Notes: generated by a model not told the origin, from the sequence alone. Counted from the first letter of the stretch, positions 8,323-18,921 are shown. The stretch: 64,000 nucleotides of DNA from Pseudoxanthomonas broegbernensis (GCF_014202435.1 NZ_JACHGU010000001.1:496001-560000); one strand, 5' to 3'. Numbers and translations are program-made.

Positions 8323-9540
8323 ATGAAGATGCACATGGGATATCGGATCGTTCCGTGCCTGGCGGCACTGCTGGCGCTGGTCGCATGCGGCAGCGGCCAG
8401 ATGCGGGCGGGCGCTGGCGGTGAGGGCGAGCCTGAGGGCAGCAGTGGTGTGGCGGCCAGCAATGGCGTCGGCATGTGGCGCGTGGTGCGCGACGCGCTGG
8501 ATTCCACGGAAGGCGGCATGGTGGATGTGGAGATCATGGACGAAGCGGGCTTTGGCCAGCCGATCGTGGCGGCGCGCCTGCAGGTACCGGCGGGCTGGCG
8601 GACGGCGGGGGGCATCCGCTGGAACGATGCTGCCGAATGCTTTTCGGGGCAGGTGTACAGCAGTTGGAGCGCAAGCTCACCCGACAACGCCAGCGTGCTG
8701 GAGGTGCTTCCCGGGTTTGCGTGGCAGATCAAGGGCACGCAAATTGCCACCGACCCCTGCCCGGTGGCCACGTACCGCTCGGCACGCGAGTTCCTGGAAG
8801 CGGCGGCGCAGCACATGCGGCCGGGCGCGCGCGTGCTGGATTACAGCGACTGGCCCGAGCTGGTGCAGAAGACGGAGGAGAAGGTGCGCCAGGAAGGCGT
8901 GCCACTGGGCGAGGGGCAGCGGCGCAGGTTTGAGGCCGGCCGGCTTCTGGTCGGGTACCGGGCCGAAGGCGTGGAGATGCGTGAGGTGTTCGCCACCGTG
9001 GTGTCCTTCATGAGCCTGGGCAACAAGCAGGACGGAAGTGCTGGCCGGTTGCTGGCCTATCGTGCGCCCAATGGCCGGTTGGACCTGGGGTTCATGGACG
9101 ATGTTGTCGCTTCGTTCCAGGAAAACCGTCAGTGGACGCCGCTGGCCATGGAACGGGTGAAAGGCAACGTCCAGCGCTATTTCACGACACAGCGCCAAGG
9201 CATCGATAGCTGGCACGCCCGGCGCATGGCGGAAATCAACGCGCGTGGTGAGGCCGACCGGGCGGCAATCCGTTCGCAGACGGTGCGCGACGTGGCCGCC
9301 ATTCGTAGCCAGACCCATGCCAATACCATTGCCACCAACGATGGCATCCATGCGCGCACCATCGACGGCATTTACGAGCGCAACACTTACGCTGGCGCCG
9401 ACGGCAATACGGAGGTGCATAGCTCGATCCACGGGGGGCAGCGGGTGTTCCAGGAGAACAACAACCCGTACAACGCCTGGAGCACCGACGATCCCTATGC
9501 ACAGCCGGCGGATGCGACCGAGTTGTCGCGGATCCGATGA
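8323..9540 (+). CDS. Lipoprotein of unknown function
   Basis: A 405-residue predicted lipoprotein: the N-terminus MGYRIVPCLAALLALVACG carries a lipobox with the cysteine at about residue 21. No family is recognised. The middle has paired cysteines (AECFSG, TDPCPVA). Residues about 315-350 contain the repeated unit AAIRSQT in a charged helix, and the end is Asn/Tyr-rich (NNNPYNAWSTDDPY). Three in-frame ATGs (8323, 8329, 8335) are possible. GGAG at 8317-8320 is best spaced for 8329; the longest is given. It shares ATGA with the next lipoprotein gene. Confidence 0.72.
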   Translation: MKMHMGYRIVPCLAALLALVACGSGQMRAGAGGEGEPEGSSGVAASNGVGMWRVVRDALDSTEGGMVDVEIMDEAGFGQPIVAARLQVPAGWRTAGGIRWNDAAECFSGQVYSSWSASSPDNASVLEVLPGFAWQIKGTQIATDPCPVATYRSAREFLEAAAQHMRPGARVLDYSDWPELVQKTEEKVRQEGVPLGEGQRRRFEAGRLLVGYRAEGVEMREVFATVVSFMSLGNKQDGSAGRLLAYRAPNGRLDLGFMDDVVASFQENRQWTPLAMERVKGNVQRYFTTQRQGIDSWHARRMAEINARGEADRAAIRSQTVRDVAAIRSQTHANTIATNDGIHARTIDGIYERNTYAGADGNTEVHSSIHGGQRVFQENNNPYNAWSTDDPYAQPADATELSRIR

Positions 9541-9920
9541 ATCCGGAGGGCATGGCCCTGCCACGACCAAGGCATGGCGTATGGGTGTTACTGCTGTTGG
9601 GCGCCTGCGTGCAGGCGCCTCCGGCCAGCCCCGGGATGGCCGGAGGCGAGACGTCCGTCCCGGAGGCACCCCTTGTCATGGAGGCGCCGGCTCCCGGCGC
9701 GCCTCATGCGCCTGACGCCTGGGACGCGCCCATGCGGGAATGCATGAGCAATGCCCATATGACCAATCAGATGCAGTACCTGGGGGCACACGAGGACAGC
9801 CAGCGTGCGAAGTCGGCCTGCTACCAGGAGTGGGAATGGCGCATGGGCCCCCAGGCCCCGGTTCGGTTGCCTTACGGCCCGGATGCGGATGCAGGGCCGC
9901 CCGTACCTGCGCCGCGCTGA
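9537..9920 (+). CDS. Small lipoprotein of unknown function
   Basis: 127 residues. The signal segment WVLLLLGACVQAPP has a lipobox (LGAC) near residue 24. A Pro/Ala-rich linker follows, then a short domain with two cysteines (MRECMSNAHM and KSACYQEWEW). No family recognised. The ATG overlaps the stop of the preceding lipoprotein gene (ATGA), so the two are very likely co-translated and may act together at the envelope. Confidence 0.68.
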   Translation: MNPEGMALPRPRHGVWVLLLLGACVQAPPASPGMAGGETSVPEAPLVMEAPAPGAPHAPDAWDAPMRECMSNAHMTNQMQYLGAHEDSQRAKSACYQEWEWRMGPQAPVRLPYGPDADAGPPVPAPR

Positions 9921-9942
9921 CGGCACACGGTTGCCGTCAGCG
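9915..9942. terminator. Hairpin between convergent genes
   Basis: A perfect 11-bp stem, CGCTGACGGCA / TGCCGTCAGCG, with a 6-nt loop overlaps the stop codon of the small lipoprotein gene and lies 12 bp from the end of accA. There is no T-run on either side, so termination efficiency is uncertain. Confidence 0.55.
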
Positions 9943-9953
9943 AGTTGTGGTGC

Positions 9954-10913
9954 TCAGGCAGCCTCGTAGGCGCCATAACCGCGCAGCCGGGCGTAACGCC
10001 GCTGCAGCAGTTGTTCCTGGGGGATGGCTTCCAGGGCGTCCAGCTCGTTGAGCAGCACGGCCTTCAGCCGGCGCGCCATCTGCCGGGGATTGCGGTGGGC
10101 ACCGCCGGTGGGCTCGCGCACGACCTTGTCGACCAGGCCCAGGTTCTTGAGCCGCTTGGCGGTCAGGCCGAGCTGCTCGGCCGCATCCTTGGCCTTGGCC
10201 GAATCCTTCCACAGGATCGAGGCGCAGCCCTCGGGCGAGATCACCGAGTAGGTGCTGTACTCCAGCATCACCGTGCAGTCGCCGACGCCTATCGCCAGCG
10301 CGCCGCCGGAGCCGCCCTCGCCGATCACGGTGCAGATCACCGGGATCTTCAGTTCGGCCATCTCCAGCAGGTTGCGGGCGATGGCCTCGGACTGGCCGCG
10401 CTCCTCGGCGTCGATGCCCGGCCAGGCGCCCATGGTGTCGATGAAGGTCAGCAGCGGCAGACCGAAACGCTCGGCCAGCTTCATCAGGCGCAGCGCCTTG
10501 CGGTAGCCCTCGGGCTTGGGCATGCCGAAGTTGCGCTTGATCTTTTCCTTGTTGTCGCGCCCCTTCTGGTGGCCGATGACCACCACCGGGCGGCCGTCGA
10601 TCCGGGCCAGGCCGCCGACAATGGCCTTGTCGTCGGCGAAGGCGCGGTCGCCGGCCAGTTCCTGGAACTCGTCGCAGATCACCCGCAGGTAGTCCAGGGT
10701 GTAGGGCCGGGCCGGGTGCCGGGAAAGCTGGGAGACCTGCCAGGAGTTGAGGTCGCGGAAGATCTGGGCGGTGCGCTTGCGCAGCTTCTCCCGCAGGGCG
10801 TGCACCTCGGCGTCGACGTTGACGGCCGGGCCGGTGCTGGCGCTGCGAAGTTCCTGGATCTTGGCTTCCAGGTCGGCGATGGGCTGCTCGAAATCGAGGT
10901 AGTTCGGGTTCAT
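9954..10913 (-). CDS. accA: Acetyl-CoA carboxylase carboxyltransferase, alpha subunit
   Basis: 319 residues, the same length as E. coli AccA. With AccD it transfers carboxyl from carboxy-biotin to acetyl-CoA, making malonyl-CoA for fatty acid synthesis. The N-terminal helix [16 protein letters not shown], the crotonase-like core with [19 protein letters not shown], and the oxyanion region [13 protein letters not shown] are intact. The start is ATG 10913 (MNPNYLDFE), matching the family. It lies 100 bp downstream of dnaE on the same strand, the usual dnaE-accA pairing in gammaproteobacteria. Confidence 0.97.
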   Translation of the reverse strand: MNPNYLDFEQPIADLEAKIQELRSASTGPAVNVDAEVHALREKLRKRTAQIFRDLNSWQVSQLSRHPARPYTLDYLRVICDEFQELAGDRAFADDKAIVGGLARIDGRPVVVIGHQKGRDNKEKIKRNFGMPKPEGYRKALRLMKLAERFGLPLLTFIDTMGAWPGIDAEERGQSEAIARNLLEMAELKIPVICTVIGEGGSGGALAIGVGDCTVMLEYSTYSVISPEGCASILWKDSAKAKDAAEQLGLTAKRLKNLGLVDKVVREPTGGAHRNPRQMARRLKAVLLNELDALEAIPQEQLLQRRYARLRGYGAYEAA

Positions 10914-11013
10914 CGGGAACCGGGTCGTACAGGAAGCGGGCAGTGTAGCCGAACGCCCGGAGCGGGACCGGACCATACGGTACGGTGGCGGAGGCGGCCG
11001 GTCGAGCGCCCGC

Positions 11014-14000
11014 TCAGTGCGCCCACGGCCGCGCGATGGCGATCTTCACCGCGCGCACGCCCGGCTGCGCGCGCAGCGCATCGAGCAACTGCGGGGCCAC
11101 GCGCACCGAGTTGGAACCGTTGAGGTCGAGCACGCCGGTGGCGCCCTGGCCCTTGCCGCCCACCTGCAGGTGCAGGCGCAGCGGGGTGGGGCCGGGACGA
11201 TGGCGCGCCAGCATCGCGTCGATGCGCGGCCACATGCCGGGGTCGCGCAGGTCCACCCGCAGCGACAGCCGCTGGGCGTGCTGCGCGCACAACTGCTCGT
11301 AGTCCCAGGCCTGCTTCAGGCGCAGGCTCCAGCCGCCGTTGAACTCGTCCTCGCGCAGCCCGCCCTGCACGATCAGCACCCGGTCGCGCAGCAGCAGGCT
11401 GGACATCTCCTGCGCCGCCTCGGCGAACACGCCGCATTCCAGCCGGCCGCGGCCGTCCTCCAACTGCACGAACACCTGGCTGTCGCCCTTGCGCCGCAGG
11501 CCGACCACCAGGCCGGCCAGCACCACCTGCACTTCCGGCCGCCATCCGCGCTTCTCGCCGCTGCCGCCGGCCGCCCACAGCTTGTCCAGCTCGCCCAGGT
11601 CGTTGCCGACCAGGGCGCGCACCTCGTCGCGGAAGGGGTCGAACGGGTGCCCGCTGAGGTAGTGGCCCAGGGTGTCGCGCTCGCCGTCGAGCTTCTGCCG
11701 CAGCGACCACTCCTCGGCCTCCGGCAGGTCCAGCTTCAGCGTCGGGCCGTCGTCGCCGGAGGGCGCGCCGAACAGCGATACCTGGCCGGCGGCGGCTTCC
11801 CGGGCCATCTGGTCGGTGGCCTTCACCACTTCCGGCAACTGCAGCATCAAGGTGGCGCGGTTGCGGCCCAGCGCGTCCAGCGCGCCGGCATTGACCATCG
11901 CCTCCAGCGCACGCCGGTTGAGCTTGGTCGAGTCCACCCGCCGGCAGAAGTCGAGCAGGTCGGCGTAGCGGCCGCCGCGCTCGCGCTCGGCCACGATCGC
12001 CTCGCACAGGCCGCGGCCCACGCCCTTGATCGCGCCCAGGCCGTAGCGCACGGTGTCGGCGGCCATCGCCTCGAACATGTAGGGCGAGTCGTTGACCTGC
12101 GGCGGCAGCACGGTCAGGCCCAGCTCGCGCGCCTCGGCCAGGAAGCCGACCACCTTGTCGGTGTTGTCCATGTCCGAGGACAGGGTGGCGGCCATGAACT
12201 CGGCCGGGTAGTGGCGCTTGAGCCAGGCGGTCTGGTAGCTGACCAGGGCGTAGGCGGCGGCGTGCGACTTGTTGAAGCCGTAGCCGGCGAACTTCTCCAT
12301 CAGGTCGAAGATCTCGTCGGCCTTGGCCTCGCCGACGCCGCCCCCGGCCGCGCCCTCGCGGAAGATCTCGCGGTGCTTGGCCATCTCCGCCGGCACCTTC
12401 TTGCCCATCGCCCGGCGCAGCAGGTCGGCGCCGCCCAGCGAGTAGCCGCCGACGATCTGCGCCATCTGCATGACCTGTTCCTGGTAGACCATGATTCCGT
12501 AGGTCTCGCTCAGGATCGCCTCGGTGCGCGGGTCGGGGTAGACGATCTCCTGCTGGCCGTGCTTGCGCGCGTTGAAGTCCGGGATCAGGTCCATCGGGCC
12601 GGGGCGGTACAGCGACACCAGCGCGATCAGGTCCTCGAAGCGGTCCGGGCGTGCGTCCTTGAGCAGCCGGCGCATGCCCGCCGATTCGAACTGGAACACC
12701 GCGCCGGTGTTGCCGTTGGCGAAGATGTCCTGGTAGGTCGGGGCGTCGTCCAGCGGCAGCGCGGCGATGTCCAGCGGCGGGATTCCTGCGCGCCCATGCC
12801 GGACATTTATCGCCTTCACCGCCCAGTCGATGATGGTCAGCGTGCGCAGGCCGAGGAAGTCGAACTTCACCAGGCCCACCGCCTCCACGTCGTCCTTGTC
12901 GAACTGGGTGACCGGGTTGCGGCCCAGGCCGTCGTGGTCGTGTTCGGCGAACAGCGGGCAGAAGGTATGCAGCGGGTCGGGCGCGATGACCACGCCGCCG
13001 GCGTGCTTGCCGGCGTTGCGGGTGAGGTCTTCCAACTGGCGCGCCAGGTCGATCAGGTCGCGCACGTCCTCCTCGGCCTGGTAGCGGTCGATCAGCTCGC
13101 CGGAGGCCATCTCGCCGTCGCGTCCCTGCTTGCCCTCGCCCATCGCGTCCTTGAGCGAGATGCCCAGGATGTTGGGGATCAGCTTGGCCACGCCGTCGAC
13201 GAAGCCGTAGGGGAAGCCGAGCACGCGGCCGGTGTCGCGCACCACCGCCTTGGCCGCCATGGTGCCGTAGGTGATGATCTGGCTGACCCGCTCGCGCCCG
13301 TACTTGCCGGCGACGTAGTCGATCACCTCGTCGCGCCGGTCCATGCAGAAGTCGATGTCGAAGTCGGGCATCGACACGCGTTCCGGGTTGAGGAAGCGCT
13401 CGAACAGCAGGTTGTAGGGCAAAGGGTCCAGGTCGGTGATCTGCAGCGCCCAGGCCACCAGCGAGCCGGCGCCGGAGCCGCGGCCCGGGCCGATCGGGAT
13501 GCCCTGCGCCTTCCCCCACTGGATGAAGTCGGCCACGATCAGGAAGTAGCCGGGGAAGCCCATCTCGATGATGGTGTCCAGCTCGAATTCCAGCCGCGCG
13601 GAGTAGTCCTCGCGGGTCTTGCCCGGCGCCAGCGGGTTCTTCGCCAGGCGCGCCTCCAGGCCGTCGCGCGACTGCTTGCGGATCCAACTGTCCAGGGTCT
13701 CGTCGGTCGGCACCGGATAGGCCGGCAGCGCGTACTTGCCCAGGGTCAGTTCCAGGTTGCAGCGGCGCGCCAGCTCGACCGTGTTGGCGATCGCGTCGGG
13801 GGCGTCGGCCGCGAACAGGCCCGCCATTTCCTGCGCCGACTTCAGGTATTGGTCGGGGCTGTAGTCGCGCGGGCGCTTGGGGTCGTCCAGCACCCGGCCC
13901 GAGGCGATGCACACCCGCGCCTCGTGCGCCTCGAAGCCGGCCGCGTCGAGGAAGCGCACGTCGTTGGATGCCACCACCGGGATCCCGCGCGCGGCGGCGG

Positions 14001-14595
14001 CGTGCAGGGCGAAGGCGTTGAACGCCTCCTCGCCGTCGCGGCCGGTGCGCACCAGTTCCAGGCACAGGTTGCCGTCGAAGGCGCGTTGCCAGTCGGCCAG
14101 TTGCTGTTCGGCCAGGTCGTGGCGGTGCTCGGCGGCCAGGCGCCCGGCCAGGCTCTCGCGCCCGGCCAGCAGGATCAGGCCCTGGCCGCATTCGCGCAGC
14201 CACTCGGGCATTACCGCCACTCCGCCCTCGGGCCGGTGGCCCTCCATCCAGGCGCGGGTGAGCAGGCGCGACAGGTTGAGGTAGCCGCCATGGTCGCGGC
14301 ACAGCGCGGTCAGCCGCCAGGGCGCCTCGCCGGGGCCGGCGGCCACCGCCAGGTCGGCGCCGGCGATGGGCTTGATGCCCACGCTCTCGGCCGCCTTGTA
14401 GAACTTGATCAGGGCGAACAGGTTGTTGAGGTCGGTCACCGCCAGCGCGGGCAGGCCCAGCTCCACCGCGCGGCTGAGCAGGTTGGCCTGCTTGGCCTTG
14501 GCTGGATCGGCCTGGTCCGGTTTTTCGGGCACGCGGATGGTCGAGTCCGCAAGCGAAAACTCGGTGTGGACGTGAAGGTGGACGAACCCGGTCAT
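11014..14595 (-). CDS. dnaE: DNA polymerase III alpha subunit
   Basis: 1193 residues, normal length for the replicative polymerase. The N-terminal PHP domain starts [16 protein letters not shown]. The catalytic aspartates lie in [16 protein letters not shown] (about residue 395-410), and the palm/finger region includes [12 protein letters not shown] and [15 protein letters not shown]. The helix-hairpin-helix, OB-fold ([12 protein letters not shown], near residue 1010) and tau-binding tail are present. Start ATG 14595 (MTGFVHLH); the frame open further upstream is low-complexity. A well-formed promoter sits 9 bp upstream, so the leader is very short. accA follows in the same direction. Confidence 0.97.
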   Translation of the reverse strand: MTGFVHLHVHTEFSLADSTIRVPEKPDQADPAKAKQANLLSRAVELGLPALAVTDLNNLFALIKFYKAAESVGIKPIAGADLAVAAGPGEAPWRLTALCRDHGGYLNLSRLLTRAWMEGHRPEGGVAVMPEWLRECGQGLILLAGRESLAGRLAAEHRHDLAEQQLADWQRAFDGNLCLELVRTGRDGEEAFNAFALHAAAARGIPVVASNDVRFLDAAGFEAHEARVCIASGRVLDDPKRPRDYSPDQYLKSAQEMAGLFAADAPDAIANTVELARRCNLELTLGKYALPAYPVPTDETLDSWIRKQSRDGLEARLAKNPLAPGKTREDYSARLEFELDTIIEMGFPGYFLIVADFIQWGKAQGIPIGPGRGSGAGSLVAWALQITDLDPLPYNLLFERFLNPERVSMPDFDIDFCMDRRDEVIDYVAGKYGRERVSQIITYGTMAAKAVVRDTGRVLGFPYGFVDGVAKLIPNILGISLKDAMGEGKQGRDGEMASGELIDRYQAEEDVRDLIDLARQLEDLTRNAGKHAGGVVIAPDPLHTFCPLFAEHDHDGLGRNPVTQFDKDDVEAVGLVKFDFLGLRTLTIIDWAVKAINVRHGRAGIPPLDIAALPLDDAPTYQDIFANGNTGAVFQFESAGMRRLLKDARPDRFEDLIALVSLYRPGPMDLIPDFNARKHGQQEIVYPDPRTEAILSETYGIMVYQEQVMQMAQIVGGYSLGGADLLRRAMGKKVPAEMAKHREIFREGAAGGGVGEAKADEIFDLMEKFAGYGFNKSHAAAYALVSYQTAWLKRHYPAEFMAATLSSDMDNTDKVVGFLAEARELGLTVLPPQVNDSPYMFEAMAADTVRYGLGAIKGVGRGLCEAIVAERERGGRYADLLDFCRRVDSTKLNRRALEAMVNAGALDALGRNRATLMLQLPEVVKATDQMAREAAAGQVSLFGAPSGDDGPTLKLDLPEAEEWSLRQKLDGERDTLGHYLSGHPFDPFRDEVRALVGNDLGELDKLWAAGGSGEKRGWRPEVQVVLAGLVVGLRRKGDSQVFVQLEDGRGRLECGVFAEAAQEMSSLLLRDRVLIVQGGLREDEFNGGWSLRLKQAWDYEQLCAQHAQRLSLRVDLRDPGMWPRIDAMLARHRPGPTPLRLHLQVGGKGQGATGVLDLNGSNSVRVAPQLLDALRAQPGVRAVKIAIARPWAH

Positions 14596-14604
14596 GCGGC
14601 GACG

Positions 14605-14633
14605 AGGGTACCGGCGGGGGGGAGGGGGGACAA
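14605..14633 (-). promoter_or_regulatory. dnaE promoter (-35 TTGTCC, -10 TACCCT)
   Basis: On the minus strand TTGTCC (14633-14628), a 17-bp spacer and TACCCT (14610-14605) are followed by 9 bases and the dnaE ATG. It is one of the few promoters here with a recognisable -35. The predicted leader is 3 nt or less. The rest of the 244-bp gap to the DUF418 gene shows only GC-rich sequence. Confidence 0.6.
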
Positions 14634-14839
14634 GGCTTGACGGCGGGCGGCACGCCGCTGGCGCCCGCCCTGGCGGCGTGCCGGGCGTTTCCGGCGCCCG
14701 GCGCCCCGGTCGCCGCCCCGCAGGGGGCCTGCAGGCTCCTTCGGGCGCGGGGCGAATCCGTGGGAACCGTGCGGGCGCGGGGTGGTGCGCACGCGGCTTC
14801 CATCGGCCATGATGTGGCGCCCTCGAAAGCCCGGCCACG

Positions 14840-16099
14840 ATGCCCACCCCGCCCTTGCAGCCCATCGCTCCGGACGAACGCATCGCCTTGCTCGATGCCC
14901 TGCGCGGGTTCGCCCTGTGCGGCATCCTGCTGATGAACATGGAGGGCTTCGCCGGGCCGCTGCTGGCCTCCACCACCGGCCTGGACCCGTCCCTGCGCGG
15001 CGCCGACCGGGTGGCCGACGCGCTGGTCTACTTCTTCGTCCAGGGCAAGTTCTTCACCCTGTTCTCGCTGCTGTTCGGCATGGGCTTCGCGGCGATGTCG
15101 CAGCGGGCCGAGGCCGCGGGCCGGCCGTTCGCCGGGGCCTACTGGCGGCGCGGGCTGGCGCTGCTGGGCATCGGGCTGGTCCACGGCGTGCTGGTCTGGT
15201 CCGGCGACATCCTGGTGATGTACGCGCTGCTCTCGTTCTTGCTGCTGGCCTTCCGGCCGGCGCCCTCGCGCTGGCTGGCCTGGCTGGGGGCGCTGGCGTG
15301 CCTGGCGGCTCCGGCAATGATCCTGGCCCTGGGCGGGCTGGCCTGGCTGATGTCGTTGTCGCCGGATTCGGCCGCCGACTGGAACCGGGCCATGGCCGGG
15401 CAGGGCGAGCACATCGAGGCGCTGATCCAGAGCGCGCGCCAGGCCTATGCCGCGGGCGGCTATGCCGATGCGGTGGCCCAGCGCGTTCGCGAACTGGGGA
15501 CGATGCTGTCCGCACTGCCGGTGGTGGGGCCGCTGGTGTTCGGCATGTTCCTGCTGGGCGCGGCCTTCGTCCGCGGCGGCGCGATCGCCGCGCCTGGGCG
15601 CCACGCCGGCCTGTTCGCATGGCTGCGCTGGGGCGCGTTGCCGCTGGGGCTGCTGGCGATGGGTAGTTCCTTCGCCATCGCGCCGAGCATGCCGCCGGAC
15701 CGCTTCGACCCGGGCCTGGCGCTGGCCCAGGCGCTGGGGATGCTGGCCGGGGGACTGATGTGCCTGGGCTACGTGGGCTGGCTGGTGCGCGCGTTCGGCA
15801 CCCGCATCGGCGCGCGCGTGGCGGCATGGCTGGCGCCGGCCGGGCGCATGGCGCTGACCAACTACCTGATGCAGTCGGTGGTGTGCACGCTGGTGTTCTA
15901 TCACTATGGCCTGGGTTTCTTCGAGCGCTTGCCGCGCGCCTGGCAGGTGCCGTTCGCGCTGGTGCTGTTCGCGCTGCAGGTGCCGGCCAGCCGCCTGTGG
16001 CTGGCGCGCTTCCGGTTCGGCCCGGCCGAGTGGCTGTGGCGCTCGCTGATCTACCTGTGCTGGCAGCCGATGCGCGTGCGCGGGGCCGCGCCGCGCTGA
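14840..16099 (+). CDS. DUF418 multi-pass membrane protein
   Basis: 419 residues with about ten hydrophobic segments. The N-terminus RIALLDALRGFALCGILLMN, then GKFFTLFSLLFGMGFA and the C-terminal GRMALTNYLMQSVVCTLVFY are diagnostic of the DUF418 family (YeiB-like inner membrane proteins, related to acyltransferase-3 folds). Function unknown. Start ATG 14840 gives MPTPPLQPIAPDERI directly before the family signature. It is transcribed away from dnaE, and the following oxidoreductase has its own promoter. Confidence 0.9.
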   Translation: MPTPPLQPIAPDERIALLDALRGFALCGILLMNMEGFAGPLLASTTGLDPSLRGADRVADALVYFFVQGKFFTLFSLLFGMGFAAMSQRAEAAGRPFAGAYWRRGLALLGIGLVHGVLVWSGDILVMYALLSFLLLAFRPAPSRWLAWLGALACLAAPAMILALGGLAWLMSLSPDSAADWNRAMAGQGEHIEALIQSARQAYAAGGYADAVAQRVRELGTMLSALPVVGPLVFGMFLLGAAFVRGGAIAAPGRHAGLFAWLRWGALPLGLLAMGSSFAIAPSMPPDRFDPGLALAQALGMLAGGLMCLGYVGWLVRAFGTRIGARVAAWLAPAGRMALTNYLMQSVVCTLVFYHYGLGFFERLPRAWQVPFALVLFALQVPASRLWLARFRFGPAEWLWRSLIYLCWQPMRVRGAAPR

Positions 16100-16260
16100 T
16101 CGCTGCGCCTGGCGCGGCTGCGGTGCGCGCGAAGCGGCCTCTCCCGGATTGGCCCGCCGCACGCGCGGTGGCCAGGGGCGGTGGCCCGCGTCGGGAGGAA
16201 GGCGCACGCCAGGCGGGTGTTTCCCAGGCAACCACGCGCGGGCGGCCGCGCGCGGTCCGC

Positions 16261-16266
16261 TAGAAT
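16261..16266 (+). promoter_or_regulatory. -10 box (TAGAAT) of a probable leaderless transcript
   Basis: TAGAAT ends exactly 6 nt before the GTG start of the DadA-like gene, placing the expected +1 at the start codon. No Shine-Dalgarno is present in between. Confidence 0.5.
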
Positions 16267-16272
16267 CGGCGA

Positions 16273-17526
16273 GTGAATTCCCCCCCAGACGATGTCCTCA
16301 TCCTCGGCGGCGGCGCCATCGGCCTGACCACCGCCCTGGCCCTGCTCGAATCCGGCCGCGGCGTGCGCATACTGGAAGCGGCGACCGTCGGCGGCGCCAC
16401 CTCCCACGGCAACTGCGGCACCATCACGCCCAGCCATGCGCCGCCGCTGGCCGCGCCCGGCGTGCCCTTGCGCGCGCTGCGCTGGATGCTCACGCCCGAT
16501 GCGCCGTTGTACCTGAAGCCGCGCATGGACCCGGGGCTGTGGCGCTGGCTGCTGCGCTTCGCCGGGCGCTGCAATGCGCGCCACTGGCTGGCCGGCACGC
16601 GGGCGCGGGCGGCGATCCTCAACGACTCGCGCGCGCGGCTGAAGGACTGGGTCGGCCGCTATGGGCTGCAGTGCGAATTCGGCGAGGCCGGGCTGGACTA
16701 CGTGTTCCGCGACCGCGCCAACTTCGACCACTACGCCGCCGAATGCGCCACGCTCAATGCGCTGGACATCGCCACCGAGGTGATCGGCGGCGCCGAATAC
16801 CTGCGCCAGGAGCCGGCGCTGCGCGAGGGCGTGGTGGGCGCGATCCGCTTCCCCGACGACGCCCACCTGCGCCCGGACCGCTACGTGGCCGAGCTGGCGC
16901 GCGCGGTGCGCGAGCGCGGCGGGGTCGTCGAGGAGGGCGCCCGGGCCGAATCGCTGCACCCCCGGGACGATGGCGTGTGCGTGCGCCTGGCCGGCGGCGG
17001 CGAGCGCCACGGCCGCGACGCGGTGGTGGCGATGGCCGCCTGGACCCCTGCGTTCGTCCGCCGGCTCGGCCTGCGCCTGCCGATCCAGCCGGGCAAGGGC
17101 TACTCGATCACCTACCCGCGCCCGGCGCTGGCGCCGCGGCGGCCGCTGGTGCTCAAGGACCGCTGGACGTTCGTCACCCCCTGGTCCGACGGCCTGAGGC
17201 TGGGCGGCACCATGGAGTTCTCCGGCCAGGACCGCAGCCTCAACCCGGTGCGCCTGGCCGCGCTGGAGCGCGCGGCGAGCGAATACCTGCGCGAACCGAT
17301 GGGCCAGGCGGTGCAGGAGAAATGGTGCGGCTGGCGCCCCATGACCTGGGACGACCTGCCGGCGCTGGGCCGCTCGCCGCAGCATCCTCACGTGTGGTTG
17401 GCGGCCGGGCACGGCATGCTGGGCATCAGCATGAGCGCGGCCACCGGCCAGCTCATGGCCGACCTGATGACCGGGCGCACGCCGTCCATCGACCCCGCGC
17501 CCTACCGGGTGGAACGCTTCCAGTAA
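16273..17526 (+). CDS. FAD-dependent oxidoreductase, D-amino-acid dehydrogenase (DadA) like
   Basis: 417 residues of the DAO superfamily. The Rossmann FAD motif VLILGGGAIGLTTALALLE begins at residue 8. The middle contains RFPDDAHLRPDRYVAELARA. The C-terminal FAD-contacting segment is GHGMLGISMSAATG (about residue 376). Family members oxidise D-amino or imino acids and feed electrons to quinone; the exact substrate cannot be read from sequence. GTG 16273 is the only sensible start and has a -10 box 6 nt upstream. The gene ends 9 bp before gor with its strong ribosome site, so both are probably one transcript. Confidence 0.88.
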   Translation: MNSPPDDVLILGGGAIGLTTALALLESGRGVRILEAATVGGATSHGNCGTITPSHAPPLAAPGVPLRALRWMLTPDAPLYLKPRMDPGLWRWLLRFAGRCNARHWLAGTRARAAILNDSRARLKDWVGRYGLQCEFGEAGLDYVFRDRANFDHYAAECATLNALDIATEVIGGAEYLRQEPALREGVVGAIRFPDDAHLRPDRYVAELARAVRERGGVVEEGARAESLHPRDDGVCVRLAGGGERHGRDAVVAMAAWTPAFVRRLGLRLPIQPGKGYSITYPRPALAPRRPLVLKDRWTFVTPWSDGLRLGGTMEFSGQDRSLNPVRLAALERAASEYLREPMGQAVQEKWCGWRPMTWDDLPALGRSPQHPHVWLAAGHGMLGISMSAATGQLMADLMTGRTPSIDPAPYRVERFQ

Positions 17527-17535
17527 GGAGATCCC

Positions 17536-18921
17536 ATGAGCCAGCGCCGCGATGCAGCCCCTGTGCAGGCGGGTTTCGACCTGGTGGTGATCGGCGGCGG
17601 GTCCGGCGGGCTGGCCGCGGCGTTCCGCGCCGCCGAGCACGGCGCGCGGGTGGCGCTGCTGGAGCCGCGCGAACTCGGCGGCACCTGCGTCAACACCGGC
17701 TGCGTGCCGAAGAAGGCGATGTGGCTGGCCGCCGACCTGGCCGGGAAGATCGCGCTGGCCGCCGACCTGGGCTTCGAGGCGCCGCCGCCGGCGCTGGACT
17801 GGGAAGTGCTGGTGGCGCACCGGCAGCGCTACATCGGCAACATCCACGCCAGCTACCGCCGCCGCCTGGACGAGGCCGGCATCGCATGGATGCCGTGCCG
17901 CGGCCGCCTGCTCGATGCGCACACGGTCGATACGGACAGCGGCATGCGCCTGCGCACCGGGCACGTGCTCGTGGCCACCGGCGGGCGCCCGCTGCGCCCG
18001 GACATGCCCGGCGCGGAACTGGGCGGGGTATCCGACGATTTCTTCGACCTGCGCCAGGCGCCGGCGCGCGTGGCCATCGTCGGCGGCGGCTACGTCGCGG
18101 TGGAACTGGCCGGCGTGCTGCAGGGGCTGGGCAGCCGGGTGGAGGTCTTCGCCCGCGGCCCGCGGCTGCTGTCGGAGATGGATGCCCAGGTGGTGGCGCA
18201 ACTGCAGGAGGACATGCGCGCCCAGGGCGTGCGCCTGCACCTGGAGGCGCCGGTCCACGCGCTGGAGGCCCGGGACGGCCGCGTGCGCGTGCTGCAGAAG
18301 GGCAGCCTCGAAGGCGCGCCGCCCGATGCGTTCGACACCGTGCTTTTCGCCACCGGCCGCCGTCCCAACAGCGATGGGATGGGCCTTGAGGAGGCCGGCG
18401 TGCGCATCGGCGAGCGCCACCAGGTCGAGGTGGACGACTACGAGAACACCTCGCTCGACGGCGTGTACGCCGTTGGCGACGTCACCGGCAAGCTGGCGCT
18501 GACGCCGGTGGCCATCGCCGCCGCGCGGCGGCTGATGGACCGCCTGTTCGGCGGCCGGCCCGAGGCGCGGCTGGACTACGACCAGGTCGCCACCGTGGTG
18601 TTCTCGCATCCGCCGCTGGGCACCGTGGGCCTGACCGAGGAACGCGCGCGCGCGCGGCACGGCGACGCGGTGAAGGTGTTCACCGCCGGCTTCCGGCCGA
18701 TGCTGCATGCCCTGGCCGACTCGCCCCGGCGCAGCCTGTTCAAGCTGGTGTGCGTGGGCGAGGAGGAGCGGGTGGCCGGCATCCACCTGCTCGGCGATGC
18801 GGCCGACGAGATCCTGCAGGGCTTCGCGGTGGCGCTGAAGCTGGGCGTGACCCGGCGCCAGTTGGAGGACACCGTGGCGATCCACCCGACCTCGGCCGAG
18901 GAAGTGGTGCTGATGCACTAG
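17536..18921 (+). CDS. gor: Glutathione-disulfide reductase
   Basis: 461 residues, class I pyridine nucleotide-disulfide reductase; keeps glutathione reduced using NADPH. FAD motif VVIGGGSGGLAAAFRAAEHG, redox-active disulfide GGTCVNTGCVPKK (about residues 50-62), NAD(P) motif VAIVGGGYVAVELAGVL with Arg residues in VFARGPRL consistent with NADPH preference, central GDVTGKLALTPVAIAAAR, and the catalytic His-Glu pair in IHPTSAEEVV at the end. Preceded by AAGGAGAT, the best ribosome site of the region, 9 bp behind the DadA-like gene. Confidence 0.93.
   Translation: MSQRRDAAPVQAGFDLVVIGGGSGGLAAAFRAAEHGARVALLEPRELGGTCVNTGCVPKKAMWLAADLAGKIALAADLGFEAPPPALDWEVLVAHRQRYIGNIHASYRRRLDEAGIAWMPCRGRLLDAHTVDTDSGMRLRTGHVLVATGGRPLRPDMPGAELGGVSDDFFDLRQAPARVAIVGGGYVAVELAGVLQGLGSRVEVFARGPRLLSEMDAQVVAQLQEDMRAQGVRLHLEAPVHALEARDGRVRVLQKGSLEGAPPDAFDTVLFATGRRPNSDGMGLEEAGVRIGERHQVEVDDYENTSLDGVYAVGDVTGKLALTPVAIAAARRLMDRLFGGRPEARLDYDQVATVVFSHPPLGTVGLTEERARARHGDAVKVFTAGFRPMLHALADSPRRSLFKLVCVGEEERVAGIHLLGDAADEILQGFAVALKLGVTRRQLEDTVAIHPTSAEEVVLMH

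Noticed and set aside
10910-16231. A 1773-codon open frame on the minus strand
   Set aside because: It runs across dnaE and the DUF418 gene in a wrong phase and is almost only Arg, Pro, Ala and Gly. Such frames are expected in GC-rich DNA.
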